This document shows positions 9,181-18,199 of a stretch of DNA of 64,000 bases, in pieces; the stretch's first letter is position 1; each line of letters begins with the position of its first letter. Made by a program: the position numbers and the translations under genes. The stretch lies in NCBI RefSeq assembly GCF_008151785.1, contig NZ_CP036523.1, forward strand, positions 1,116,001 to 1,180,000. Direction: 5' to 3'. The notes below the pieces were generated by a model. It searched no databases. It worked only from the letters and a program-made list of their open reading frames with translations, and was not told the DNA's origin. This DNA is from Peptacetobacter hiranonis. Lineage in GTDB: Bacteria > Bacillota > Clostridia > Peptostreptococcales > Peptostreptococcaceae.

Positions 9181-9353
9181 AAATTTTCAAATACTAACAT
9201 AATCTTGTCAACCCTTTCTAAAAAAATCCTATATTTATATTATATCAAATGTAAATACTTTTTAAAGTATTCTTTAGTAAAAAATATATTTTTAAACTAA
9301 ATATCTATACTAAAAATTTAATACAGAAGATATAAAAATAGATGTTAATGATT

Positions 9354-9507
9354 ATTTTGTAAGCAGCCTTTAAAAACTTAAACACAAGTAGCTCGCACCG
9401 ACAATTCTGCAAGCGCCTCGCAACTCTGAAATGTGTTACTCTAACAGTGCGAGGCGCTGAAGCCTGGAGAGCGAATACTTGTGTTAAGTAAAAGGCTGCT
9501 ACAAAAT
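9354..9507 (-). repeat. 3'-UTR long-hairpin element, copy A
   Basis: The outer arms pair over about 45 nt (ATTTTGT..GCAGCCTTT with AAAGGCTGC..ACAAAAT, then ACACAAGTA with TACTTGTGT). The inner hairpin is GCGCCTCGCA/TGCGAGGCGC. The conserved core halves flank the inner helix: CGACAATTCTGCAAGCG at 9399 and CGCTGAAGCCTGGAGAG ending near 9471, as read on the plus strand. The element starts 41 bp past the stop of the DUF554 gene. A smaller hairpin (GGCTG/CAGCC, 9494-9519) overlaps its outer arm and may terminate transcription. A 72-codon frame across the element (9305-9523) is not a gene. Confidence 0.8.
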
Positions 9508-9547
9508 ATCGTAACAGCCACACTTTTATATATTTCGTATTAAATTT

Positions 9548-10237
9548 TTACACTAGTCCTATTAGTCCCAACACTACCGGCACCAATATCCCCGGCAATA
9601 GGTTAGCTATCTTTATATCAGTAACCTCTAAAAGATTAAGTCCAAGTCCAACAATCATAAGACTTCCAACAGCAGTCATTTCTGCAATAACAGCTTGACT
9701 TAAAATTCCAGATAAAAATGTCGCACAAAGTGTGATTCCTCCCTGATATAAAAGAACTGTCACAGATGAAAAAATAACCCCTATTCCCATAGACGCAGAG
9801 AATATAACAGAGCTAACTCCATCTAGTACAGTTTTTGCATAAATAGTATCGTAATTGCCAGAAAGTCCTGCTTGAAGCGCACCTACTATAGACATTGCTC
9901 CAACACAGTATAATAAACTAGCATTTACAAAACCTTCTGCAATTCTGCTCTCTTTTCCATCACCTTTATCAAGTTTTGCCTGTATTGTTTCACCAAGTTT
10001 GTTCAGCCACTTATCGATGTCTATAAGCTCACCGATTAACGCACCAACAGCCATAGAAACTATAGTGATTATCGTATTATTTCCTTCTAATGCTCCTGAA
10101 AAACCTATAAACATCGCACAAAGTGCCAATCCGTTCATTATAATCTTATTAAATCTCTCTGGTATACCGCCTTTAATAAAAAGACCTATTATACACCCAA
10201 CTATTATAACGCCACAGTTTACAAATGTTGCTATCAT
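9548..10237 (-). CDS. DUF554 family membrane protein
   Basis: A 229-residue, strongly hydrophobic protein with about six or seven membrane segments, beginning MIATFVNCGVIIVGCIIGL. The IDKWLNKLGETIQAKL segment after the second helix pair and the GALQAGLSGNYDTIYAK stretch are typical of the DUF554 (YdfK-like) family. Its transport or other role is unknown. It lies 23 bp after the prdX stop with AAGGAA in the gap, so the two are probably one transcript. The 3' end is followed by hairpin element A. Confidence 0.85.
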   Translation of the reverse strand: MIATFVNCGVIIVGCIIGLFIKGGIPERFNKIIMNGLALCAMFIGFSGALEGNNTIITIVSMAVGALIGELIDIDKWLNKLGETIQAKLDKGDGKESRIAEGFVNASLLYCVGAMSIVGALQAGLSGNYDTIYAKTVLDGVSSVIFSASMGIGVIFSSVTVLLYQGGITLCATFLSGILSQAVIAEMTAVGSLMIVGLGLNLLEVTDIKIANLLPGILVPVVLGLIGLV

Positions 10238-10260
10238 TTAATTCCTTTAACTCCAAAATC

Positions 10261-10776
10261 CTATAATTCTATTTCGTTTAAAGTAACACCTATATGATCA
10301 AGGTATTTTTTTAAACCATCTAAAGATATAGTTACTGTTTTGTAGTTTACATTTGGATGGAAGTTTAAAAGTTCTCCTGATAAAAGTTCTTTTTCTATAT
10401 AAAGTTCAACAACTTTTTCTTCATCATTAACTAAAGAGAATGGATTTACACTTCCTGGAACTAATTTTAATACTTTCATTAATCTATCTTCTGATGCGAA
10501 AGAAAGATTTGTGCTGCCTATAAGTTTCTTAACTTCTTTAAGATTAACTGGTTTTGAATCTTCTGCAACTATAAGGTAGTATTTGTTTCCTTTTGCATTT
10601 CTAAGGAATAGGTTCTTAGCGTGAAGACCTGGAGCCTGTTCTTTTATCTTATTAAGATCTTCTGCTGTGTATAGTGGTTCGTGTTCTACTACACCATAAT
10701 CTACACCAAGCTCGTCTAATATATCGTATACCTTCTGTTCTATTTCAGTAGGTTCAGTTGTATATATTTTTTCCAT
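10261..10776 (-). CDS. prdX: Prolyl-tRNA deacylase, YbaK/PrdX-type
   Basis: A 171-residue trans-editing protein of the YbaK/PrdX superfamily, which hydrolyses mischarged aminoacyl-tRNA (typically Ala-tRNA-Pro). It reads through VEHEPLYTAEDL, the lysine-bearing GLHAKNLFLRNAKG segment, and VPGSVNPFSL (the conserved GSVxPF loop). An in-frame TTG lies 15 nt further upstream, but GGAGG overlaps that extension and is spaced correctly for the ATG at 10776, which is the start used here. It is followed closely by the DUF554 gene. The symbol is used in the sense of family membership. A role in proline reductase regulation is not shown. Confidence 0.85.
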   Translation of the reverse strand: MEKIYTTEPTEIEQKVYDILDELGVDYGVVEHEPLYTAEDLNKIKEQAPGLHAKNLFLRNAKGNKYYLIVAEDSKPVNLKEVKKLIGSTNLSFASEDRLMKVLKLVPGSVNPFSLVNDEEKVVELYIEKELLSGELLNFHPNVNYKTVTISLDGLKKYLDHIGVTLNEIEL

Positions 10777-10981
10777 AATAAATACCTCCAATTTTTTCTA
10801 TTATATTATAGATATTGTTTTAGCTTTAACTAAATTTTACCACATTATAGTAAAAATTTAAAAGAGAATTGTACGAATATAATAAATATTTTTTCAGAGT
10901 TTATCTTTTCACACCAAATTTTATCACGATAACATAAAATTTTTCTTAACTATTCTTCAACAAATGAATTAAGTTTTGCAA

Positions 10982-11122
10982 GATAATAAATCGAGGACAA
11001 GGAGTATAACTGATAAAAAGCGACAATACTACAAGCGCCCCACAACTGCTAAATATGTTGCCTAACAGTGTGGGGCGCTGAAGCCTGAAGCCAAGAGGAG
11101 TTATACTCTTGTCCTTTTATTA
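10982..11122 (-). repeat. 3'-UTR long-hairpin element, copy B
   Basis: Outer arms GGACAAGGAGTATAACT and AGTTATACTCTTGTCC pair, inner helix GCGCCCCAC/GTGGGGCGC, and core halves CGACAATACTACAAGCG and CGCTGAAGCCTGAAG (plus-strand reading). It touches the stop codon of the MATE gene at 11123. The remaining 190 bp up to the prdX start is AT-rich and holds only its promoter region. Confidence 0.8.
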
Positions 11123-12487
11123 TTAACAAGTTGCTCCATCTGGTATATGTTTGATCTTTTCGTCGTAAATCTTCTTAAAGAATCCTAAACAAATCACAAG
11201 TGAAACAATTTCAGCTATCGGATAAGATAACCAAACAAAATTGATATTACCTGTTTTAGACATAAAATACGCAACTGGTAAAAGTACAAATAACTGTCTT
11301 GCAACAGAGATAATAAGCGAGAATGAACTCTGATTTAATGCCTGGAAAACAGTACTAAGCACTATACTCACTGATGCTAATATAAAATGAGTAGCTATAA
11401 TTCTAAGCCCCGGAACTCCTATTCTAATCATTTCCTCTGACGGATTAAATATACCTAAAAGTACCTTAGGAGCACATTCAAATAATACTGTTCCAAAAAT
11501 CATTATTCCAATAGCATAAGTTGTAGCTAGTTTAATTGATTTTAATATACGCTTTCTATTCTGTGCACCGTAATTGTACGAAACTATTGGAACTAAGCCA
11601 TTGTTTAGACCGAATACAGGCATGTATACAAAGCTCTGTAGCTTTATGTACACTCCAAAGAATGCTGCTGAAGTCTTTGTAAAAGTAAGTAAAATCTGGT
11701 TCATACCAAATGTCATAACTGACGAAATACTTGCCATTATTATACTCGGAATCCCTACTCTGTAAATTTTTACTATTATATTTAGAGACGGTCTAAAACT
11801 TCTAAAGTGTAGATCAATATCGTGATTTATCTTGTGATTGAAAAACATCGCAAGTGTCATAGCAGACATCTGACCAAAAACTGTTGCAATAGCTGCACCA
11901 GCAACACCCAGTTTTGGTGCTCCAAATAATCCAAAAATAAAAATCGGATCTAATATTATGTTGACAATCGCGCCTGTCAACTGAGATATCATTGAGTAGA
12001 AAGTGCGACCTGTTGCCTGAAGAATTCTTTCAAAAGTTATCTGTAAAAATATTCCAAAAGATAACGAACAACATATTGTCATATAAGTTATTCCATACTC
12101 AGTTATCCTTTCTCCAGCATTTTGCATTATAAAGAAAGGACGGCTAAATAACATTCCTATTACTAAAAATGCAACCCAACTCATAATTGCTAAAAATACA
12201 CCATTATTAGCTGCTGCACTTGCTTGCTTTCTATTCTTTTCTCCTAAACTTCTTGAAAGCAGCGCATTTATACCAACACCTGTACCTGTAGCAACCGCAA
12301 TCATAAGATTCTGTATTGGAAACGCTAAAGATACCGCAGTCAGCGCATCCTCATTAATCTGCGCAACAAACATACTATCTACTATATTATATAGTGCCTG
12401 AACAAGCATCGAAATCATAATAGGCAACGACATAGTAATCAATAGTTTATTTATAGGCATAACTCCCATCTTATTCTCTTCTGCCAT
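11123..12487 (-). CDS. MATE-family multidrug/toxin efflux transporter
   Basis: A 454-residue inner-membrane antiporter with 12 predicted membrane helices. It begins MAEENKMGVMPINKLL and continues into the family signature PIMISMLVQALYNIVDSMFV. Two homologous six-helix halves are visible: the second starts near residue 235 (VGIPSIIMASISSVMTFGMNQ) and carries GLNNGLVPIVSYNYGAQ. MATE proteins export cationic compounds using sodium or proton gradients. Substrate cannot be predicted. GGGGGTAAGG precedes the ATG. It is a single-gene unit whose transcript ends in element B. Confidence 0.92.
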   Translation of the reverse strand: MAEENKMGVMPINKLLITMSLPIMISMLVQALYNIVDSMFVAQINEDALTAVSLAFPIQNLMIAVATGTGVGINALLSRSLGEKNRKQASAAANNGVFLAIMSWVAFLVIGMLFSRPFFIMQNAGERITEYGITYMTICCSLSFGIFLQITFERILQATGRTFYSMISQLTGAIVNIILDPIFIFGLFGAPKLGVAGAAIATVFGQMSAMTLAMFFNHKINHDIDLHFRSFRPSLNIIVKIYRVGIPSIIMASISSVMTFGMNQILLTFTKTSAAFFGVYIKLQSFVYMPVFGLNNGLVPIVSYNYGAQNRKRILKSIKLATTYAIGIMIFGTVLFECAPKVLLGIFNPSEEMIRIGVPGLRIIATHFILASVSIVLSTVFQALNQSSFSLIISVARQLFVLLPVAYFMSKTGNINFVWLSYPIAEIVSLVICLGFFKKIYDEKIKHIPDGATC

Positions 12488-12604
12488 TTTCCTTACCCCC
12501 TTGAACTAATAATAAAAAAATCATATTAAATTGTATTGATTTTATATTTCATTTTACTACTTTACTATTATAATCAAAATAAAAATACATCGCAACTAAA
12601 AAAA

Positions 12605-12629
12605 GACTGCTGCAAAATTTGCAACAGTC
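12605..12629 (-). terminator. Terminator of the betaine/carnitine transporter operon
   Basis: The stem GACTGTTGCAAA/TTTGCAGCAGTC has one mismatch. On the minus strand it is followed by seven T, ten bases past the stop at 12639. Confidence 0.9.
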
Positions 12630-12638
12630 TCATATTTC

Positions 12639-14201
12639 TTATTTAATTAATCCTTTTTCCTGTAGGAAGTCCTTAGCTACATCTGATGGTTTCTGTTTCA
12701 ATTCATCAACTCTGTAGTTTAAGTCTACCATTGTTTCTTCATTCAAATACTGACCTAACTCATTTAAAAGCTTTTCAACTTCTGGAAAATCTTCTTTTAC
12801 CCTGTCATTTGTAACAGGTATCGCATTATAAGGTAGGAAGAACTGTTTATCGTCCTTTAGTACTTTTAAATCGAATTTCTTAAGAAGTCCGTCAGTAGAG
12901 TATGCATCTATAACATCACATTCGCCACTCATTAAAGCTGTATATCTTGGAGATCCATCTATTGGAACTATATCCTTGAAGTTTACTGGATAAGTTTCCT
13001 GAAGACCTACTAAACAGTCCTTTCTTTCAACGAATGTCAGTGTTGGAGAAAATACCAACTTATTAGAAACTCTAGCTAAATCACTAATTGTTTCTAGGTT
13101 ATATTTTTCTGCAGTTTCTTTCTTAACAGCTAATGTATATGTATTATTAAATCCTAATGATTTTAATACATTTAAGTTGTACTGAGATTTCATTTCATCT
13201 TTTACTGTATTATAAACCTCTTCTACATCGCTATTAGGCTCTTTTCCAAGAACACTTCCGTATATTGTTCCTGTGTAGTCTACATATAAATCGACATCTC
13301 CACCTTTAATAGCATCTAGCACTATTGAAGATGCTCCAAGTGAAAGCGACTGATTTACCTTAATATCACTATTATCTTCTATATAATATTTTAATATGTA
13401 GTTTAGAATTTCCTGTTCTGTAAAGTCCATACTACCTATTGTAATTTCTCTGTCTGATGTTACCTTTGTCAATGCACTAAATGCAAAACTTCCAATAAGT
13501 GCTACACAAAGTACTGCAACTACAACTTTATCCATAACTTTTGCGAATTTACTTCTATTCACAGAAAGCTGTAAGTTTTTAGGAGTAACAACTCTTTCAA
13601 GTACTGAGAATATATAGTCTATTAATAATGCAAGTATACAAGCTGGTACTGCACCTGCTAATATCTGTGCATTGTTTACTGTACGAATACCTGCATATAC
13701 TAAGTATCCAAGTCCTCCAGCACCTATGAATGCTGCAAGTGTCATAAGACCAACTGCACCAACGGCACTTATTCTAACCCCTGCCATTATAACTGGAGCA
13801 GCTAGTGGTATCTGCACCTTGTATAGAATCTGGAATCTATCAAGTCCTATACCTTTTGCAGCTTCTATTGTATCTGGGTTGATGTTATTAAGTCCTGCAA
13901 CTGTATTTTTTATAATTGGTAGTAATGAGTATAGAGTAACCATTACTATTGCTGGCTTTGTACCTATCCCAAATAGAGGAATCATAAACCCTAAAAGAGC
14001 CATTGAAGGTATTGCCTGTATTATATTAGTCATACCCATTATAGGTTTCTTAGCTGGTTTGAAGTATGTTATAAGTATCCCAAGAGGCACACCTATAAGT
14101 ATTGCTATAGCTATTGCTATTACAGTCAACTGTATATGTTCAATACACAAGTTTAAAACTGTTCCTGAATTTTGTTGCATATATTCTATAAAACCACTCA
14201 T
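12639..14201 (-). CDS. Glycine betaine/carnitine/choline ABC transporter, fused permease and substrate-binding protein
   Basis: A 520-residue fusion. Residues 1-210 are a five- or six-helix permease of the OpuCB/OpuBB type, with an EAA-like loop NPDTIEAAKGIGLDRFQILYKVQIPLAAP. After a further membrane segment (about 225-245), residues 250-520 form an OpuBC/OpuCC-type binding domain (EITIGSMDFTEQEILNYIL, VDLYVDYTGTIYG). The fusion tethers the receptor to the outer face of the membrane. It starts three bases after the stop of the ATPase gene, so the pair is translationally coupled. The role is uptake of osmoprotectants or quaternary amines; exact substrate is unknown. Confidence 0.9.
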   Translation of the reverse strand: MSGFIEYMQQNSGTVLNLCIEHIQLTVIAIAIAILIGVPLGILITYFKPAKKPIMGMTNIIQAIPSMALLGFMIPLFGIGTKPAIVMVTLYSLLPIIKNTVAGLNNINPDTIEAAKGIGLDRFQILYKVQIPLAAPVIMAGVRISAVGAVGLMTLAAFIGAGGLGYLVYAGIRTVNNAQILAGAVPACILALLIDYIFSVLERVVTPKNLQLSVNRSKFAKVMDKVVVAVLCVALIGSFAFSALTKVTSDREITIGSMDFTEQEILNYILKYYIEDNSDIKVNQSLSLGASSIVLDAIKGGDVDLYVDYTGTIYGSVLGKEPNSDVEEVYNTVKDEMKSQYNLNVLKSLGFNNTYTLAVKKETAEKYNLETISDLARVSNKLVFSPTLTFVERKDCLVGLQETYPVNFKDIVPIDGSPRYTALMSGECDVIDAYSTDGLLKKFDLKVLKDDKQFFLPYNAIPVTNDRVKEDFPEVEKLLNELGQYLNEETMVDLNYRVDELKQKPSDVAKDFLQEKGLIK

Positions 14202-14203
14202 TT

Positions 14204-15355
14204 TTATTCAACCTCACTTTCATCGTATTTCTTAGAAAGTGCTGTAACAAGTGTACTCTTTGTTATAAGCCCTACTAATTTTTCATTGTCCACAACCGGA
14301 ATTGTGTACATATTAAATTCCTTTGCTTTATTTAATACATCTACTATAGAATCTCTAGGTGATACAGATACGCAATTTGTATCCATTATATCTAATACTC
14401 TTTTTGTTCTATTAACTTCTAATGATGCATCAGATGCATATACTTTACCTAAGAATTTTCTATTTTCGTCTATTACCATTAAACTATCGACTCTATGCTC
14501 TCTCATTATATTCTGAGCCTTGATAGCTTTTAGTCTTGATATACAAACTATAGGGTTTTCTATCATTATATCTTCTGCTTTTATAAGCTCTGGAGAATCC
14601 CAAATACGTTTCTTTCCGACAAAGTTTAAAACAAAGTCGTTTGCTGGATGTTTTAATATCTGCTCTGGAGTATCAAACTGCTGAATTTTTCCTTCGTTTA
14701 ATATACAAATTCTATCAGCTAGTTTTATAGCTTCACCCATGTCATGAGTTACAAAGACTATTGTTTTTCTTAATTTGTCCTGCAATGCTACAAGCTCATC
14801 TTGTAACTGGTTTCTTGTTATTGGATCCAGTGCACTAAATGGTTCGTCCATTAATATTATGTCCGGATTACTTGCAAATGCTCTTGCAACTCCAACTCTC
14901 TGCTGCTGACCACCACTCATCTGAACTGGATATTTATCCATATATTCATCTGGATCAAGTCCAACCATTGTAAGCACATTTCTTACATTTTCTAGAAGTT
15001 TTTCAGCTTCTTCTTTTTTTCCTTCTTTTTCCTTGTTTCTTTTATTCTTTATTTTTGGTATTAATTCGATATTTTCCCTAACTGTCATATGAGGGAAAAG
15101 CCCTGTCTGCTGGATTACATATCCGATATTTCTTCTAAGCTCTATTTCGTTTTCCTTACTTATATCCTTTCCATTAACGTATATAGTTCCGTCTGTTGGG
15201 AGTATTAATTTATTAATCATTTTTAAGGCAGTTGTTTTACCGCATCCACTTCCTCCGATTATACAAATAAATTCCCCTTCTTCAATATTGAAAGATACAT
15301 TATCCAGTACTTTTTTGTCTTTAAATGATTTTGATACATCTTTAAATTCAATCAT
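14204..15355 (-). CDS. Betaine/carnitine/choline ABC transporter ATP-binding protein with CBS domains
   Basis: A 383-residue ATPase. Walker A is GGSGCGKTT, the Q-loop is VIQQTGLFPHMTV, the signature is MSGGQQQRVG and Walker B is DIILMDEPFSALDP, followed by the H-loop FVTHD. Residues about 255-375 hold two CBS domains (VDSLMVIDENRKFLGKVY, FNMYTIPVVDNEKLVGLITKS), which in OpuA/OpuC sense ionic strength or nucleotides. An insertion rich in Lys/Glu (KIKNKRNKEKEGKKEEAEK) lies between the Q-loop and signature. It is the first gene of the two-gene operon. Confidence 0.92.
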   Translation of the reverse strand: MIEFKDVSKSFKDKKVLDNVSFNIEEGEFICIIGGSGCGKTTALKMINKLILPTDGTIYVNGKDISKENEIELRRNIGYVIQQTGLFPHMTVRENIELIPKIKNKRNKEKEGKKEEAEKLLENVRNVLTMVGLDPDEYMDKYPVQMSGGQQQRVGVARAFASNPDIILMDEPFSALDPITRNQLQDELVALQDKLRKTIVFVTHDMGEAIKLADRICILNEGKIQQFDTPEQILKHPANDFVLNFVGKKRIWDSPELIKAEDIMIENPIVCISRLKAIKAQNIMREHRVDSLMVIDENRKFLGKVYASDASLEVNRTKRVLDIMDTNCVSVSPRDSIVDVLNKAKEFNMYTIPVVDNEKLVGLITKSTLVTALSKKYDESEVE

Positions 15356-15913
15356 AACTGAACACTTCCTTTTCTTTACTTTTTCTTATATTATCTATTA
15401 CTTATTGTTATACACTTTATCATTTTTCAGAAAATTAATCAAATAATTACAAATTGTAACTTCTTTATAAAATAATCTTTCATTTTTCAGACTTAAATAT
15501 TTAATAATGAAATAAATGACAAAATACATTTAAATTGCAACATTTATTACTATTTATGTTCAACTTTTCGACTTTTTAAAGAGATAATCACGAAAAATTC
15601 TAGAGTTAGTTTTGATATTCATTGTTATTCTACAATAAATTCATATTATATCCATAAACAAAAAAATGCAAGCGATATAAAAACGCTTGCATTTTAGTAG
15701 TATTTATATTATTTATATTTTATTTTTAATATATCAAATTCTTTATTATATAAAGATAATTTAGTCGTATATTTTTAACCTATATAGAATGTTATATTTA
15801 TCGTTATTTTTAATATTATAAATGTATTTCAATTATTTTATTATAAAATAAAGTGATTCATAATTTTTTTAAAATTAAAAAATATTTTTTGCGTTATTAA
15901 AATATTTTTTATT
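15356..15913. other. AT-rich intergenic region with a terminator at 15663-15695
   Basis: The 558-bp gap holds the promoter of the betaine transporter operon. A strong hairpin lies at 15663-15695 (AAAATGCAAGCG/CGCTTGCATTTT), followed on the minus strand by seven T, and would end transcripts from the gene at 15914. The string CATTTTTCAGA occurs twice (about 15420 and 15480). No gene was seen. Confidence 0.65.
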
Positions 15914-16519
15914 TTAAAATAACGATGTTATCAAGCTAACATTCGGTATAGTCATAAATTTTATTGCTGCTACCGTTAGGAATATATTTGCTGCAAATAA
16001 TAAAGCTCTTCTTCTTTTAATCCAGTTTATATATCCTTTTGAACTTTCTTCATTTCTAGCATATTCTATCATTTCTGATAATTCTTCATACTTTTCTTCA
16101 TTATATTCATTAGAAACTAACTGTTTTAAATAATCTAATTCTTCTGTTTTTAAAGGTAGAATTATATCTTTAAATAGAGAAAGCTCGTATAGAACCATAT
16201 CTCCTATACTCATTAAATAAAACATCAACCCAACTATAAAGACCTTTATTGGTCCATTTAAAATCAACATTCTATTTTTTATAAAAATAATTGCATAAAT
16301 TGCACTAAAAACTAAAAGAATTGCTACACCTACTGTGTTAAATATATTTACTGTTCTTTGAATAGTTTCATATTCATCAACAATATCTTCTCCAAAAAGT
16401 TCTTCGTATTCATATTCTTTCTTAGACATATTTCTTACATTAGATATTTCCATAGCAAATATCCCAATTGGAAATAAAGCTTCTATTAAAATACCAACTA
16501 CACTTATTAAAAAATTCAT
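15914..16519 (-). CDS. Predicted four-helix membrane protein, unknown
   Basis: A 201-residue protein I do not recognise. Hydrophobic segments lie near residues 3-22, 58-78, 90-110 and 172-195. Between helices 1 and 2 and between helices 3 and 4 are acidic, soluble loops (EYEYEELFGEDIVDEYETIQ; LDYLKQLVSNEYNEEKYEELSEM). GGAGG sits eight bases before the ATG. It has its own promoter inside a 14-bp inverted repeat (16531-16582), so expression is probably regulated. Confidence 0.6.
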   Translation of the reverse strand: MNFLISVVGILIEALFPIGIFAMEISNVRNMSKKEYEYEELFGEDIVDEYETIQRTVNIFNTVGVAILLVFSAIYAIIFIKNRMLILNGPIKVFIVGLMFYLMSIGDMVLYELSLFKDIILPLKTEELDYLKQLVSNEYNEEKYEELSEMIEYARNEESSKGYINWIKRRRALLFAANIFLTVAAIKFMTIPNVSLITSLF

Positions 16520-16530
16520 AAAACACCTCC

Positions 16531-16582
16531 AATAGTATCGTTCTATTCAGTATAGCATATTTTTAAACAGAACGATACTATT
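16531..16582 (-). promoter_or_regulatory. 14-bp inverted repeat enclosing a -10 element
   Basis: Perfect arms AATAGTATCGTTCT (16531-16544) and its complement (16569-16582) are separated by 24 bp. On the minus strand the spacer contains TATACT, a good -10 hexamer, and the second arm ends just before GGAGG of the membrane-protein gene. This could be a dyad operator around the promoter, or a hairpin sequestering the ribosome site. It could also terminate the pepV-like transcript, but it lacks a T-run. Confidence 0.6.
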
Positions 16583-16612
16583 TGCAAGTGAAAAGTTGCA
16601 ATTTTATATATT

Positions 16613-17959
16613 TTATAATTTTAATAGTTTGTATATAGCTAAAGCATATATTTCAGTAGCTTTTATCGTATTTTTTATATCTACTCTTTCATTTTCCTGG
16701 TGCTCAGTTTTTTCGTCAAATGGGAACATTGCTCCAAATGCTACACAGTTATCAAGTGCTTTTGCGTAAGTTGCACCACCTGATGACATAGGAGTTCCTT
16801 CAAGCCCTGTTTCCTGTTCGTACACAGAAACAAGTGTTTTAATAAGTTTAGAATCTGCTGGAACATAAAGAGATTTTAGTCTATCAAATTCTTCAAATTC
16901 AAGTCCATAGTTAGCAGCTTTTTCTTTTACTGCATTTTCTAAGTCTTCTATAGTATATTTCACCGGAATTCTTGAGTCGTATCCAAGCACAGATTCATTT
17001 TCGTTTATTATAAGTTCTCCTAAGTTAAAAGTAAGTGTTCCAGATACATCATCAATACAATTAGGTAATATCTTACTTCCAACTGAGTCAGATAATTCAG
17101 CAACAAATCTCACAACATCATCTTCTACGCCTATTTCATAAAGAGCCTTGCAAAGTCTTTCTATTGCATTTACTCCCTTGTCAGCAGATGCAGAGTGCAC
17201 TCTTTTTCCAATAACAGTTACACTTTCACCATCTTTTTCATATTCAAATTTTAACTCATCTAGTTTTTCTACTAATTTATCAGCAAGTTTTCCTGTGTAG
17301 TTAGCTACTCCAGGAACTGCGTTTAATGCACCCGAAATATTTAAACTTAATTCTTTAGATCCTTTTCCTCTTAGATAGAACTGCACTAAAGATTTTTCTG
17401 CGTTTGTCACTGGGAATGAAGAATCTGGTGTAAATCCCATAGATGGTATTTCTTCACCATTTTCTGTATATTTTGCAATACATCTCCATAAATTTTCTTC
17501 ATCACCACCGATTATAAATCTAACTCTTTTACCAAACTTCACCCCAACATCTAAAAGAGCCTTAACAGCATACATTGCAGCTATTGTAGGACCTTTGTCA
17601 TCCTGAGTTCCTCTTCCGTATATATACCCGTCTTCTTCAGTAGCTGAAAATGGAGGGAATTTCCACTTAGATTCATCTCCTACAGGAACAACATCTATAT
17701 GCCCTAATATTCCTATAAGTTCTTCTCCTTCTCCAACTTCTGCATATCCGTAGTATCCATCTTTGTATACAGTCTTAAACCCTAGAGATTCTGCTATTTC
17801 TAGAGTTTTTCTAAGAGCATCGTCTACTCCCTTACCAAAAGGCATTGATTCTGTTGTAGTTTTTTCATCCATTACACTATTTATTCTTACAGCAGCTTTG
17901 ATTGATTCAACCATATCTCTGCTGTTTTCGTTAACTATATTTTTAATTTTATTTTCCAT
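16613..17959 (-). CDS. M20-family dipeptidase, PepV-like
   Basis: A 448-residue metallopeptidase. Zinc-site motifs are visible: GILGHIDVVP (first His/Asp), YGRGTQDDKGP (bridging Asp), GGDEENLWRC (catalytic Glu pair) and a C-terminal H in EKTEHQENERVD. The lid domain insertion (about 190-330) matches the PepV/Sapep class, which releases amino acids from dipeptides in the cytoplasm. The fit is good in length and motif order. It is followed by an inverted repeat and a membrane-protein gene on the same strand. Confidence 0.9.
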   Translation of the reverse strand: MENKIKNIVNENSRDMVESIKAAVRINSVMDEKTTTESMPFGKGVDDALRKTLEIAESLGFKTVYKDGYYGYAEVGEGEELIGILGHIDVVPVGDESKWKFPPFSATEEDGYIYGRGTQDDKGPTIAAMYAVKALLDVGVKFGKRVRFIIGGDEENLWRCIAKYTENGEEIPSMGFTPDSSFPVTNAEKSLVQFYLRGKGSKELSLNISGALNAVPGVANYTGKLADKLVEKLDELKFEYEKDGESVTVIGKRVHSASADKGVNAIERLCKALYEIGVEDDVVRFVAELSDSVGSKILPNCIDDVSGTLTFNLGELIINENESVLGYDSRIPVKYTIEDLENAVKEKAANYGLEFEEFDRLKSLYVPADSKLIKTLVSVYEQETGLEGTPMSSGGATYAKALDNCVAFGAMFPFDEKTEHQENERVDIKNTIKATEIYALAIYKLLKL

Positions 17960-18115
17960 TTTTAATTTCCTTTCATAATATTTAATTTATTTTCACAGTT
18001 TTTATTATATCATGTATAATTAGTTTTTAAGAAATTTTATTAAGTTAGATAAAAAACTTATTACTTTAATTATTTGATGTTTAAAAGTTTTATTTTTTAT
18101 ATATCAACAAAAAAA

Positions 18116-18133
18116 AGAGAGCCGAAGCTCTCT
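18116..18133 (-). terminator. Terminator of the second CWB2-CAP gene
   Basis: AGAGAGC/GCTCTCT stem with a four-base loop (TTCG on the minus strand), followed on the minus strand by a run of T. It lies 67 bp past the stop at 18200. Confidence 0.88.
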
Positions 18134-18199
18134 ATTTTTAGTAATATAATTTTGTTATATTAATATTTTTTAGTTAATTAAATTACTTTTGATAATATA

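Noticed and set aside
9305-9523. 72-codon frame on the minus strand with cysteine- and arginine-rich sequence
   Set aside because: It lies across hairpin element A. Its sequence comes from the structured repeat, and it has no ribosome site.
13672-14235. 187-codon plus-strand frame opposite the betaine transporter
   Set aside because: Antisense to a conserved permease. No ribosome site and no recognisable domain.
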